Shown: piece after piece, positions 21,500-32,355 of the stretch | Numbering within the stretch: the stretch's first letter is position 1 | How the letters are laid out: the number at the start of each line of letters is the position of its first letter | NCBI GenBank assembly: GCA_963920525.1 | Contig: OY986439.1 | Span: 44,174,193-44,238,192 of the forward strand | DNA: 64,000 bases | Direction: 5' to 3' | DNA from: Dichetophora obliterata | Lineage: Eukaryota > Arthropoda > Insecta > Diptera > Sciomyzidae | Made by a program: the position numbers and the translations under genes | The notes under the pieces: model-generated | What the model was told of the DNA's origin: nothing | What the model saw: the letters and a program-made list of their open reading frames with translations, nothing else | Databases searched by the model: none

Positions 21500-22960
21500 T
21501 ATTTCACACTGATCGGATAAGTTCATAATAAATGTAAATATCCGCTCACCGGTGTGAATTTATTTTTGAAATTTTTTTGAGTGTATCAACGGCGCACAGT
21601 GGCCACATCTGGAATTTCTCGTTGCAAAAATCATAACTTCTTAAGGAATGGAGATACCTCTATGTTTTTGTACATGCTATGGACAGAAAATTAATACAGC
21701 TTTACCTGCACAATATTTTATTTGAATTGACCAAAGGGATGCTATGGTATTCATGGTATTCATGGTCAAAGTTGGACTTTCTTATAGATGTACAAATTAT
21801 GAATATGAAGTTCGAAAAAAATTATTAAAAACATGAATTTTCTACACTGAAAAAAAAATTGTCCCAAAACTTGAAAAACACCGGAAATGCAAATCTTTTG
21901 ATCTTCAAAACGAATTGAGGTATCTCAATATTTTTTTTTATAGACTAAAAAATAAAACAGCTCCAACATTTCTATTTTTCATTGTAATAAAACTAGAAAA
22001 AAAGTTTCGAAAAAAAATTTATTATATCATGCAGTTTTATATGAGTAGGGTGGAGCGAGGATGATTTGATGAAAGGAAGTTTTGTCATTTTCAAGTATAG
22101 TGGCAAGCATGCTTCGTACAGATCGCAAACAATTGTCAATTATTGTCTGTCATCCGTTGAGCATTACTTGTGAAAATGCCAGTTGCATCTCTGACGTACT
22201 TGTTGCTATACGTTTTTTTATTTTTTGAGGTGCTTTCTTCTAAATTTTGTCTACATATATTTGTTCGTGAAATGTAATATAATAGTGATACGTTACTCCT
22301 TTTACTCTTAGAACTTTAAACTATTAATTATCTAATAAAGATTATTATATCATCAGTTGAGTTATAGTATTTTATAGTGTCGGTAAAACTTGAAAATATA
22401 AGGTTAAGATTGGTTAAAAGGTGATTTGACATTTACCAAGTAGGAGGATTTATCAAATATTAAAATCCTCCTACTATTTTTTTAGAGCTGTTATTGATAT
22501 TTATCTTGTTATCATGCTTTTTATAATTATCATTTTAGTATAATATGCCTTCAAGTATTCAATAAAAAGCACTCTGAAAGGGTTATTGATAAAGAAGGTC
22601 TTCAAAAAGCACTAATCTGCATTAATAATAAGATTGAAACGTTTACAACCAAACATCATTAATTTATCGGCTGAAGATTTTTTCTGGAAATCGTGTGAGA
22701 AGCGAGTTCCTACTTTATGCTGTTAAATCTTCTAAGGCTCTGTCAAATCCTCCTCACAAGTAGGTAGATTTGACACTTTTCCCATTTCCTCTGTTTCACT
22801 CTATCCCAAGAAAACGATTTGGTAAGCAACTTTGGAATATACATGATTTGCAAGTCAAATAATTAAGGAACAATATCCGCTGTCAAATTTTTAGCGATGC
22901 GTTTATTTTTTAGTGAAAATTATAAAAATCTATTTTTTCGTGAAATCATCTTCGCTCTAT
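21500..22960. other. AT-rich DNA, nothing recognised
   Basis: A copy of the dispersed phrase from 13985-14035 lies at 21525-21560. The rest has no supported gene. TAGGAGGATTT and its complement AAATCCTCCTA near 22440 and 22465 form a small inverted repeat. Confidence 0.4.
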
Positions 22961-22967
22961 CCTACTA

Positions 22968-23640
22968 CTATACTTCCGTTATTTCACAATTTTCTGAAAC
23001 AGTTGCATTCTTCCCTGCAGTGATGTTCTTATATTCTGGAAGTATATCCACGTTGTGCTGCATAAAAGACTTTCGGAGTAGATTGTACTTTTCCTTCGAA
23101 AATCCCAAGTCCGTGAATAAAGCCAAAGCTTCCTCAGCGGCATATTTTACGGAATATGCATTTGGTGGAGTAGGAATGCTATCTTTAATCCTAATCCATC
23201 GGATAGGACTAGCAACATAAACTGCCTTCGTCATATCGCCTCTTGTGTTTTCTTTATCTCTGTTGTATTTGACTGTTAATGCCGTTGCCAGTTGTTCGGT
23301 AGAAATTGCTTCTGTAGCATTCCTTGTCTAATGATTTGATGAAATTTGATGCAAATTTGAACCTCATCTTGAACTACAAAAAAGTAAATAAAAATAAAAT
23401 TAAAAAAACTCAAAACAAAAAAATAAACTTTCACCAGCTCGACAAAGCGAACCAATTCTCCAAATAAGTTAAAATTTTATATTCGCAAGTTTAGAGCATT
23501 TTTTATCAAACTGCATCATTAGATTTGTGAATTTCCACCACACCAAAATTGATTTTCTCAACCACTTTTTAGAAATGTCGCCACTGCGACCCGTTGCTTT
23601 CGCATTGAACTTATCCGTGAACATCTTCATTAGATATGGC
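22968..23640 (-). pseudogene. Remnant of an unidentified, probably mobile-element, protein
   Basis: Read on the minus strand, one part near 23640-23520 has KMFTDKFNAKATGRSGDISK and KKWLRKSILVWWKF. After a gap with stops, a 120-residue open stretch (23335 to 22968) has ATEAISTEQLATALTVKYN, KYAAEEALALFTDLGFSKEK and HNVDILPEYKNI. I do not recognise the family with certainty. The layout recalls lineage-specific repeat ORFs in insects. It lacks an intact start and is broken, so it is not a host gene on this evidence. Confidence 0.45.
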
Positions 23641-24109
23641 TATTTATGCAGCAATTTAATTAAAAAACAATCATTACGATTACAGTATTAGTAATTGTAT
23701 TTTTTTATAGAGATTACTATAATCTTACTATAATTATAATAAAAACATTAAGGGTATTCACTTCACTGCTGAAATTTCCAAAATGCTGAAATTTACAAAA
23801 ACTTCAGTGCAACTGGTGTTGTTTTGGTTTTCCGAAGTTTGCTTAAATTAAATCACCTATTGAGTTGATGAAAAATAATCTTCGGAAATTTGCGAAGAAA
23901 AGATGTGTTCAGTAACCATAAGCAAATCCCTTTAAGGGGTCGTCCATAAACTACGTTACCAATTTAGGTGGGGGAAGGGGTTTTGAAATGCACTACGATA
24001 AGTAACGGTAGGGGGGGGAGGTGTTTAGATATTGTAACGTTACCAAAAATTAAAAAAATCGACGAAAAACCTCTAATTAGTAACACAATCATTTCAAAAA
24101 TTTTAAACC

Positions 24110-24349
24110 TTACATGTTTATGTTTGATCGTCTAAATTGATGGTTAACTTTTGTTTCAACGATTTCTTCCACCACCTTTTTCCTCGACACAGGAACCTTT
24201 TGGTATTCCTTCACCATCTCAGCACACGTCTGAAAAATTTGAGTCTTTTCTTGTGCGACAGGCTTTGACGTTAAGGCCTGAATGTTCTTGATCAAAGGAG
24301 ATACCGTATGACATGTACTGTCCTTCTCAGAAAGAAGAAATTGGTTCAA
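24110..24349 (-). CDS. Short open frame inside nested element, function unknown
   Basis: The frame has 79 codons and ends in a basic segment (SRKKVVEEIVETKVNHQFRR). Helix-forming, Lys/Glu-rich residues resemble the short accessory proteins (MADF/BESS- or Myb-like) that Harbinger elements carry, but no diagnostic motif is present. It may be a degraded fragment. Confidence 0.25.
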   Translation of the reverse strand: MNQFLLSEKDSTCHTVSPLIKNIQALTSKPVAQEKTQIFQTCAEMVKEYQKVPVSRKKVVEEIVETKVNHQFRRSNINM

Positions 24350-24512
24350 AGTCGTGTCCTACCTGCGGTTTGTATTTCGTTTTTAAAACCTCTATGAATT
24401 GCCATAAGTTTGTATTATATCGTTTACAATAAATCGGAATAAAAAATACTATTTAAATAAATCAATTTTAAGAAAGCATTTACGCAAAAACACAGAACTT
24501 GGTGCAGCTCGG

Positions 24513-24725
24513 GTGCAGCCTTTAAGGGTACTCTGTCAAAGACCAGGTGAATTTCTTTGCGTTAGAAATGAGGATTCACCTGAATGGGTCGACATAGAAT
24601 CCGATGAAAAATTCTATTTTGAAGAATCCTCAACAAAGCTACCAGCTTCTTCTATCCCAGTGATTGAGAGCATCGAATCTTGGATCGCAGGTGGAATAGC
24701 TTTTACAGATGATATTACTTATTGA
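24513..24725 (+). CDS. Short acidic open frame inside nested element, function unknown
   Basis: The frame has 70 codons and is acidic (VDIESDEKFYFEESS). It ends SIESWIAGGIAFTDDITY. I see no known domain. It might be an exon of a lost transposon protein or captured host sequence. Confidence 0.25.
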   Translation: MQPLRVLCQRPGEFLCVRNEDSPEWVDIESDEKFYFEESSTKLPASSIPVIESIESWIAGGIAFTDDITY

Positions 24726-26514
24726 TTTTTTTCCAATTGTTCCTTTAATGTATCAAGTCATACTAGTCACTAATACTAGAGAAAATTGTCAGAGCTAGTC
24801 AAAATATATAATCATTCGAATGAATTAATTTCATATGTCACGTTACTTTATGGGGGGGGAGGGGTTTTGAAAAGCACTACGAAAAGTAACACAGGGGGAG
24901 GGGGGTAAAAAAACCGAAAAATCAGTAACGTAGTTTATGGACGACCCCTAATGAGTGTCATAGCCGATACACATTGACTTCGACAAGCGACGAACGCCAA
25001 TTGTCAAAAAACAGAACGCATGTTTTCTTATGAAGATGTATTTTTTGAAGACGGCACGACAAAGAGCGAACACGACCACAATTGTTGCTGCCGCTGACTT
25101 CAATCTATTTCTAATTTGATAGACGGCAAAAGCGAACATGAAAGAGTTTGTTTATGTTTTGAGTGAAATACAGACTGTCGCTGTTGCGTTCATAATAATC
25201 AAGTCGTCGAGAATACTGCGACATTTCTCTCTGACGACAAGTTTTCGTTTTGTCGGTGGACGTCTGTTGCAGTCAATGTGTATCGGCTATGAGTCTTTGT
25301 GAATATGATAATTTCGATAAGAAGAGCATTCTGTCAAATGCCTCCTAAATGCTGATGCAGAGTATTCGAGCAAGAACAAAATTATCATTGATCCTATTGA
25401 AGCCGATCATATAATTCAGATTTACTACTTTTTTTGGCATTATTTTTCTATTAAAAGGCAGAAAGCACAAGTTTTTTAACATAATTATTTGTTTTGGTAA
25501 CAAACCCACCAACGAAATTATGCAACGGCGATTTTAAGCTTGACATTTGCATGTGAAAAAAACAAAACATTACAAACGGTTGCTCATTTCAACTCGTCGG
25601 AAATTTCCGATTTCTGAAATTTCAGCAATCAAGTGAATACCCCTAATATTGATTGCAACTACAGTATTCGTTATTTTAGTTTTTCATTGACAATGATTTT
25701 ATTGATTACAATTACAGTAATCGTTTTCTGTAACACAGTAATAAGAATATATTGATTACAACTACGGTAATAGTTTGCAATGAAAAATTACGATTACTGT
25801 AATTGTAATTTGCGTGTATACCGATGGCAGTAATCGTAATAATATTTTTTTTACATTTCATTTACAGTCATCGGTAGTATTGTTAATTAACTACAGTAGA
25901 TTTTAAAGAAAAGTAATTGAAATCGCAAAATGCTCAGCTCTGCTATGAGCACACAAAATCTTGAGTTTCTGGCATGATTTTTGGCAAAGTTATGACACAA
26001 AAACAAAAGACCTTTGAACAAAAGACTTATATGACGATTGAAATCTTTGAAGCCAGATTTCTCGATACTTTGTTATCAGACTTACAGCTCTATTCTGGCA
26101 TCATCGTCACAATCAATTTATACTGAAAAATTGTGATAATTTTGATCTGGTCTCTATTGATCCGTCTTTTGTCTAACAGCCCTATTCTGGCAGCTTAGCT
26201 AAAATTACCACCACAGTAACAAAATAGTTAATATTAACAATTTGTTAAGGTTTCGTATTCTGCTGAAAATTTAAAAGCTCTTTTCCTTACAATTTTGTTA
26301 ATAACAGAAAGAGTCTTAACAACGAATGAAATGTATGTTCTTAGATAGAAAATTGTTGTGAAAATAATAAAAAAATACAAATTATAATATAGTATTGAGT
26401 TTAAATACATTTAACTGAAAAATGGAAGAATTTTTTACTTATTTGAAGTGTTGATAATGAAATCTTTCAGTAGCCGTGGCAAATTTTTCAAACGCTTGCA
26501 AAATCACAAGCTGC

Positions 26515-26648
26515 ACTCGAAGCATCTGTTTATATAAGCATCTCGTGAAAGTGCATCTGCTACAGTGTTTTCTGAACCTTTAATGTGTTTAATGTCATGT
26601 GTGAATTGTGCAATGTATTCCAAGTGTCTTGTTTGTCTGGGACTGCGT
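26515..26648 (-). pseudogene. gypsy-family RNase H fragment
   Basis: The minus strand reads SPRQTRHLEYIAQFTHDIKH followed by IKGSENTVADALSRD, the C-terminal end of a Ty3/gypsy-type RNase H. It is about 45 residues, cut at both sides, with no start codon. The next fragment of the same class lies in the opposite orientation a few bases away. Confidence 0.85.
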
Positions 26649-26654
26649 TCTGTT

Positions 26655-27081
26655 TGTGAAACGAGTTTGATTTGGCCAGCCGCTCAGATTTCCGAAACAA
26701 ATAGTAATTCGCAACAATGAAACTTTAAACCCTTCAGAGATGCTTCCAAAAATAAAACAAGTAGTCAAAAACAAACAATTACTCATTTCACACCATAACA
26801 CAAAATTCCAACAACACGTTCCTAAGGAACTCAACACTTGTAAATTTGGCTTCGTTAGAAACGACACCATACACAGCAAGCTCAAGGAACCCTATGATGG
26901 ACCTTTCGAAGTAATCAACCGAGACCCAAAATACTTCACAATACTCAAAAATAACACTCATACTACAGTTAGTTTAGACCGTTTAAAACCAGCATCAATT
27001 AATACAGACACAACAACTACAACACAATCTAAAAGAAAGGTACATTTTAATTTACTCAGAAATACAACAAGATTCATTTGA
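26655..27081 (+). pseudogene. gypsy-family integrase C-terminus
   Basis: The plus strand, with one frameshift near 26715, reads NETLNPSEMLPKIKQ, then CKFGFVRNDTIHSKLKEPYD and GPFEVINRDPKYF, then TTVSLDRLKPA. This is the end of a Ty3/gypsy integrase. It stops at 27081, directly before a purine run (AGGAGGGGGA). TGTGGTGCTC from about 27095 may be the start of the 3' LTR. No env-like frame is present. Confidence 0.85.
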
Positions 27082-28155
27082 GGAGGGGGAATAATGTGGT
27101 GCTCTATAACATCACCACATAGAGTAAATCTCTACAGCCTATTTTACCTGTTCGTTACATTAATACTTACCTTTTGTTATATTGTACTTTCCTTTAGTTA
27201 CATTAATACTTACCTCTTTGTTATATTGTACTTACCTTTAGTTTCATTAATAACGTATTATACTTACACTTGCCTATAAAACACTTGTTATAAAAAAACA
27301 TTTTGAATTGTATTCAGTTATTATAATTTCAGAAATTTTCATTTTGAAAATTTCAGTATTAAAAATTTGTTCAAAGAAAATTGTTCGAATAAAAAATAAA
27401 AATAATTATAAAATAAAAAATTGGTTTTAAAATAAAAAATTAATAATAAACGAAATCCATAAATGTTCGCACTAAATAGCGCATCTCTTCTTTCAATAGG
27501 CATATCGATTTTCACCATGCATGATGAACTTTAAAAGCTTTTTAAGCTTTTCTGTTGTTAATGATTTTTAAGAATACCAACATTTACATAACATAACAAT
27601 CAGCTTAACAAGAGTTCCTTAACTATTTCTTGTTAAGCTAACAACCAGAATAGGGCTGTAAGCTGTCTCAACCGAAAAGCTTTTTGACTCTCTACAGAAA
27701 GGTGTAAAGCTGTTCTGTGTAATAAGCATAGATTTGTATACATAAATGCATGCTGACAGTCAAATATTCAGTTGGGTGCTTAAAAGAGTTATGTTTGTGC
27801 CCAAATGTTAAAACTATGTTATGAAGCACTGATTTTGTTTTTGTTAATGGCTTCAATTAAGTTACTGCTATCAGATTTGTTTAGCGATAAATCGTAGCAA
27901 ACTAACTTTTTAACACATTAAATAAATCAATTCTTGGCTCGAGATTCCTTAAAATGTATATAAGTTTTAGATATTATCCTTATTTTGGCTCTTAACTTAT
28001 TTGTGACTTACTTTGCTGTTCGTCACAATTTTGATCACTGTTGATACAAAAAGAGCTTTTTCAAAGTGCTCAGAATATGAATTTGTATCAATTGTCACTT
28101 CTGAGGTGGCTTTTGTGATTTTATTAGAATAGAGTTTCTATGCTGTTATTGCTTA

Positions 28156-28321
28156 TACACCTTTTCCACACGGCAAGTTTTCTTGCCAGCAAGTCGCAAA
28201 TACACAGGAAAGAAGAGCACAGCATCAAAGAAAGAACAGCACAGAAGAAAAACATGCCAGTACAGACTTGCCTGTACCGCAGACTTGCTGGCAAGAAAAC
28301 TTTCCGTGTGGAAAAGTGGTC
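28156..28321. mobile_element. Short MITE, about 166 bp, TTA flanks
   Basis: The ends share TTTTCCACACGG(C/A)AAGT and TTTCTTGCCAGCAAGTC as inverted repeats, 35 of 36 positions matching. TTA lies at 28153-28155 and 28322-28324. The CTTTTCCACA block is shared with the MITE at 4764-5236, suggesting related Harbinger-type ends. Confidence 0.75.
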
Positions 28322-28810
28322 TTATCGACACATCTAAATCTTCTGAAAGAAAAAACAAGGGGATTGAGTCCATTTATCCCATTATGGCATTTGTTAGACG
28401 CGTTTTCTTATGTACGAGTATGTATGCTTATATGCTTCTAACTTGCCGGTATTCCCTCTCTTTTACAAATGTATGTATGTATGTATATATTTAAACTCAG
28501 GCAGAAAATATGCTCTTGTTCATATGTTGTGGCTGGAATATGCTAGCAAATAAACTTGTATTTTAAGAAAGAAAATACAAATATATCATAGAAAACTGAT
28601 TTATTGATGGGTTGTATTTATTTTTAAATTTATTTAGTTAACATCTTCGAAGACAGCAGAGTAACTTGTTGAAGAATTAGCCCGGTCAATTAAAAAGAGA
28701 GCTATATATGTATGAAGTCAGACTGTTGTTACCTACTGAATCCAGAGCGAAACAATTGTAGACAAGTTTTTCATCGTACCATTGAGAATCGTGCGAGTTT
28801 CTCATAAGTT

Positions 28811-28844
28811 TCAGTCGTTAACAAGCGGCCGTTCGAAAAGGTTA
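28811..28844 (+). promoter_or_regulatory. Inr + DPE core promoter, probable rudimentary promoter
   Basis: TCAGTC at 28811 matches the fly initiator TCAKTY with the A at 28813 as +1. GGTTA at 28840-28844 sits exactly at +28 to +32 and matches the DPE consensus RGWYV. There is no TATA box nearby. Donor sites follow at 28954 (GTGAGT) and 29221 (GTAAGA). A 3' splice site ends at 37936, 52 bp before the CAD start codon. I infer a leader intron of about 8.7-9 kb, but an unseen nearer promoter is possible. Confidence 0.45.
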
Positions 28845-29229
28845 ATTTTTATTTACGGTTGCATTTGAAAAAAATCCAAAAGCCACGTGGAAATTATAAA
28901 AGTCTACATTTTTTTGTGAAAAGCAGCGAGTTTAAAAAAAAATAAACACATTAGTGAGTGAAAAATAGTTTTTAGTGAAAAATAACTATTAATATTCAAA
29001 ATTATCATCACATTCAAACGAGATAACGTAGTTTGATATTATTAACGTGCATATTTTGACCGCTATACTATATAGTTTATTTTCATAAATGAATACATAC
29101 ATTTACCTATATATATATATATAAATATGTATATAGAGTAAAGACGAGTGCTTACGTCTGTAATTTGAAGCCTTGCTTTATCGCCACAATAAATTTTTCC
29201 ACACCTCACAATATAATAAGTAAGAAAAT

Positions 29230-30070
29230 CTACGACTTTATTAATATTTTCATTAAGGAATATGAGAAGTAGTTATTCGTATCTGTAAAGAGCGCACGTA
29301 TTTGCAACTATGAGATACAGCAAATGATTTTTTTGTAATTTTTTTTTTTGTTAAATGATTAAAAAAAAAACAAAAATGAACAAAAGTGATAACCGGTTGC
29401 CTCCTAAAACGTTCCTTCCCTAAGGAAAAAAGGTTCTGTTTTTGTCCCGCACTTTTTCTGCCTGATTTTTTTTTTTTTTCTTTTGACAGTCAGTTCGTTT
29501 GCCTGGCTGTTTTTATGATCACAATATCTCGGCTATGTATTAATTTCATTGAATACAACGACTGATTTTTTGTTTCTGATATGTTTATTTAGTTGTTTAT
29601 GTGCTATAATTTACGTACTGGAGCGTTAAGTTGTATTTAAGACGATATTTTAACCTGTGTTATTCTAATGCTTGAGTTTCCAGAAGAACTAACAAAAAAG
29701 TAAGAAATATGATATTTATATCTAGGTTAAACAAGGTTTGATGACCGCCGTATTGATAGATATCAATTTTAAACATTTGTAAAAACAAAAACTTAGAGCT
29801 AAACCAGTAAAAGTTAAAACTTAAATTGCATTTATTATAGAAAAGACCGAAAGAAAGCATTTGTAATTACATAAATGCAAAGATTTTTCAATTTTGAGTG
29901 CAAAAAAAAACAAATTAAGTATTTTTTTGTAAAAGAATCCGTGGTCGTATGCCACCTACACTAATAAAACAAAACATTCTAACAATAGTAGCAATCATAA
30001 GCTTTAGGGCAAAGTGAATAACATCTAGATATCACGCTAACATCTAGAGCACGACATATGACCATATATC
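29230..30070. other. AT-rich DNA in the proposed leader intron
   Basis: No gene was found. GTGGTCGTATGCCACCT at 29943-29959 is an inverted copy of AGGTGGCATATGACCAC at 31668-31684 on the other side of the Tc1 element. Confidence 0.5.
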
Positions 30071-31663
30071 CAGCTCCGTGCAACTAATTAGGGACACTAT
30101 ATAAGCATAGAAACTTTGGGAAAATTCGTACTTTTGTTTATGAAAAACACTGAGTTTTGGTCTAATTTAAATTGAATAGGTCATTACCTTTATGTAAAAG
30201 CCTGTTTTTTAACTATTCAACAGTATTTTTGAAAATCTGGAAAAAATCATAAATCCATAATGAAATAAGTCGTGTATGTAATTCAGGACACTTGTGTTTT
30301 AATTATTTTATATAGTATATTATTATTATTTTGTCAATATTTTGTAGCAAAACCATTTTTGTCAATTACTGCTTGATATCTGCGAGGCATAGACTCCACT
30401 AAATTTTCACAAACACTGTTAGGAAGCGCTTCCCAAACTTTTTTGTTTCATCGTACAGCTTATCAAAGTTGCCTATTTTGAGCTAGCTCACTTCTTTTTC
30501 TTACAATCTGCCAAAAGTTCTCAATTGGATTGAGGTCAGGACTTCGAGATGGCCAGTCCAAAATATTAACTTGTTTATCGAAAAACCACTGCTTGACCAG
30601 CCGAGCGGTATACTTCGGGTCTTTGTCCTTCTGAAATATGCAAGTTACGGGCATATCTTCATCCGAATAAGGCAGCATCACATTGAATTTAGTTTCAATA
30701 TATTGGAACCGGTTTATAAGACCCTCAATTTTTCGGTGGGCCGACACCACGCTATGACATAGCACCCCAAAGCATAATGCTTCCTCCCCCATGCTTCAGA
30801 GTAGCTCGGATATACTTTGGGCCGAACTCCTTTGACCTTGGGCGACGGACATATTTTTCCATCGTAGTTGGAATAGTTTCGTCAGAAAATTATACTCTCT
30901 TCCAATCTTTTGTTCCCCAATGACGATACTTTTTAGCGAACTCAAGCCTCTTCTCACGGTTGCGTTCAGATAATAGAGGCTTCGTCCGCAAAGTCCTACC
31001 AAAAACTCTGGCTTCACGCAAACATCTCTGAAAAGTGTCTACGGATGGTGCTGCTTCATTTTTGCCATAGATAGCCACTCGTGTTTCGTTTGCAGACTTA
31101 TGCGGATTTTTTTTAGATTCCCGGACAACGAGAGTATCTTCTCGAGCAGAAGTAATGCAGCTTCTTTATTTACTTTGCACCCTTTCTGCAGTCGATTTTT
31201 TTTTATATACTGAAGAGCGTTACCTACCATGGTTTTGGAAACTTTTAAGGCAGCTGCGTTTTGTCGACATGATGTTCCATCTTGGTGCATCTGAATAATG
31301 ATTTTTCAGATGCTGACGTCACAAGATTTATTTTCGCCCATTGTAAACTACCAAAAATAACTCTGATAATAACTTGTAACTATAAATGTATATAAAATCA
31401 CCTTTTTTTATTTTAAAAGATTATTAAATATTTTATTTTGTCACTGCCCCTTATTTGTTGCACGAGCTACTTTTAACAAAATTTCAACTGGCTTCACTGC
31501 TAAATAATAATGGTAAAAAAGTGATGCCTATGTGGTGTTTTCGAAAGTAAAAAAGTTGCATTTTCTAGAAATTATTGCTACTACGAATTTTGTTGCATTT
31601 TAAAAATTGTATGCATTGCTGTACATATAAAAACCACTGTCCCTAATTAGTTGCACGTAGCTG
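30071..31663 (-). mobile_element. Tc1-like element, 1.6 kb, inactive
   Basis: TIRs CAGCTCCGTGCAACTAATTA (left) and CAGCTACGTGCAACTAATTA (right, reverse complement) continue into GGGACA. The right end is followed by TA; the left flank has lost a clean TA. The minus strand encodes a broken transposase (next entry). Confidence 0.9.
30463..31290 (-). pseudogene. Tc1-type (DD34E) transposase, frameshifted
   Basis: The pieces in order are an N-terminal helix-turn-helix (CRQNAAALKVSKTMVGNALQ), NEAAPSVDTFQRCLREARVF, EFAKKYRHWGTKDWKRV followed out of frame by the FSDE motif, LKHGGGSIMLWGAMS, then KDKDPKYTARLVKQWFFDKQ and SRSPDLNPIENFW. The spacing from the second Asp to the Glu is 34 residues. At least two frameshifts and several stops are present. 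It may be a target of truncation rather than silencing. Confidence 0.88.
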
Positions 31664-31669
31664 TATGAG

Positions 31670-31975
31670 GTGGCATATGACCACGTATATCTTCTGAACA
31701 TCAATATGAATATGTATTCAATACAATAAAATATATTAAATGTTAATTGTTCATTTAGTAGACAAAAAAAAAAATTGAATAGTTTGTACATAAGAATTTC
31801 AGATGAGAATATTTTCTTGTTTCAAACTTTTTAGAGCATCTTTTTTAGTAGTAGGGTTTTAGTTTCTTGAACTTATTTTTTATTTAAATTATTTTGGGGA
31901 TATCATTTTTATATAATCGAAATTAATAACTACTAATCAATTGTTAGATGATCAAATTACAAAGAAAGATGTTTA
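31670..31975. other. AT-rich DNA, nothing recognised
   Basis: Apart from the inverted copy at 31668-31684 noted above, nothing is recognised in this stretch. Confidence 0.4.
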
Positions 31976-31976
31976 T

Positions 31977-32355
31977 TACGTCACTATAAAAAGTTTTTAG
32001 TTTAGAACTTTATAACCTCTAAAAGGCGCCACATTCAATTTAATGTGATGTCACATTGCCTATAACAAGTAGGCTATCAAAACGCTTCCAACGATACCTA
32101 ATTTTTCAAATTATGATTAGTAATTTAGAAGTTCTTTTTTCTGTCTTCTGTCTTTCTGTCCTCTACAGGGCGCCATATTCACTTTAATTTGACGTCACAT
32201 AGCCTTTAACTGACAGACGATCAAAACGCTTCCAAAGATACCTTTTTTGTCTATGTCACTAATAAAATTTTTTTAGTTCATGACTTTATGTCCTCTAGAA
32301 GGTGCCATATTCAAAAAATTAAATTATGATAAATAGTTTAGAAGTATTCTGTCTT
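31977..32355. repeat. Tandem repeat, unit about 150 bp, 2.5 copies
   Basis: The phrases ATCAAAACGCTTCCAA, TTTAGAAGT with TCTGTCTTC, and CCTCTAxAAGGxGCCATATTCA recur in the same order at 31980-32150, 32150-32290 and 32290-32355. It abuts the reverse-transcriptase fragment that follows. Confidence 0.7.

Larger units (their letters stand above)
23936..24948. mobile_element. Nested Harbinger-type element, 1.0 kb, TAA duplication
   Basis: TIRs of at least 24 bp begin GGGGTCGTCCATAAACTACG at both ends. TAA is duplicated at 23933-23935 and 24949-24951. Sub-terminal G-rich runs (AGGGGTTTTGAAATGCACTA and AGGGGTTTTGAAAAGCACTA) also match but in direct orientation, an unusual mix. The interior holds two short unrelated open frames on opposite strands, described in the findings. 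It is inserted in the element at 23752-25643. Confidence 0.85.
23752..25643. mobile_element. Harbinger-type element, 1.9 kb, TAA duplication
   Basis: TIRs GGGTATTCACTTCACTGCTG (left) and GGGTATTCACTTGATTGCTG (right, reverse complement) continue into AAATTTC. TAA is duplicated at 23749-23751 and 25644-25646. A second element with the same type of target site is inserted inside it (next entry). After removing the insert, about 880 bp remain with no transposase seen. Confidence 0.85.
26178..27658. mobile_element. Inverted-repeat element containing gypsy debris
   Basis: ACAGCCCTATTCTGG at 26178 is matched by CCAGAATAGGGCTGT at 27644-27658. Both continue inward into related TTAGCTWA-type sequence. 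A third partial copy (ACAGCTCTATTCTGG) lies at about 26090. This looks like a DNA-transposon relic of about 1.5 kb into which a gypsy fragment was inserted. No target duplication is clear. Confidence 0.5.

Noticed and set aside
22897..23220. 107-codon plus-strand frame
   Set aside because: It is the antisense of the minus-strand fragment 22968-23335, which has the better protein-like composition.
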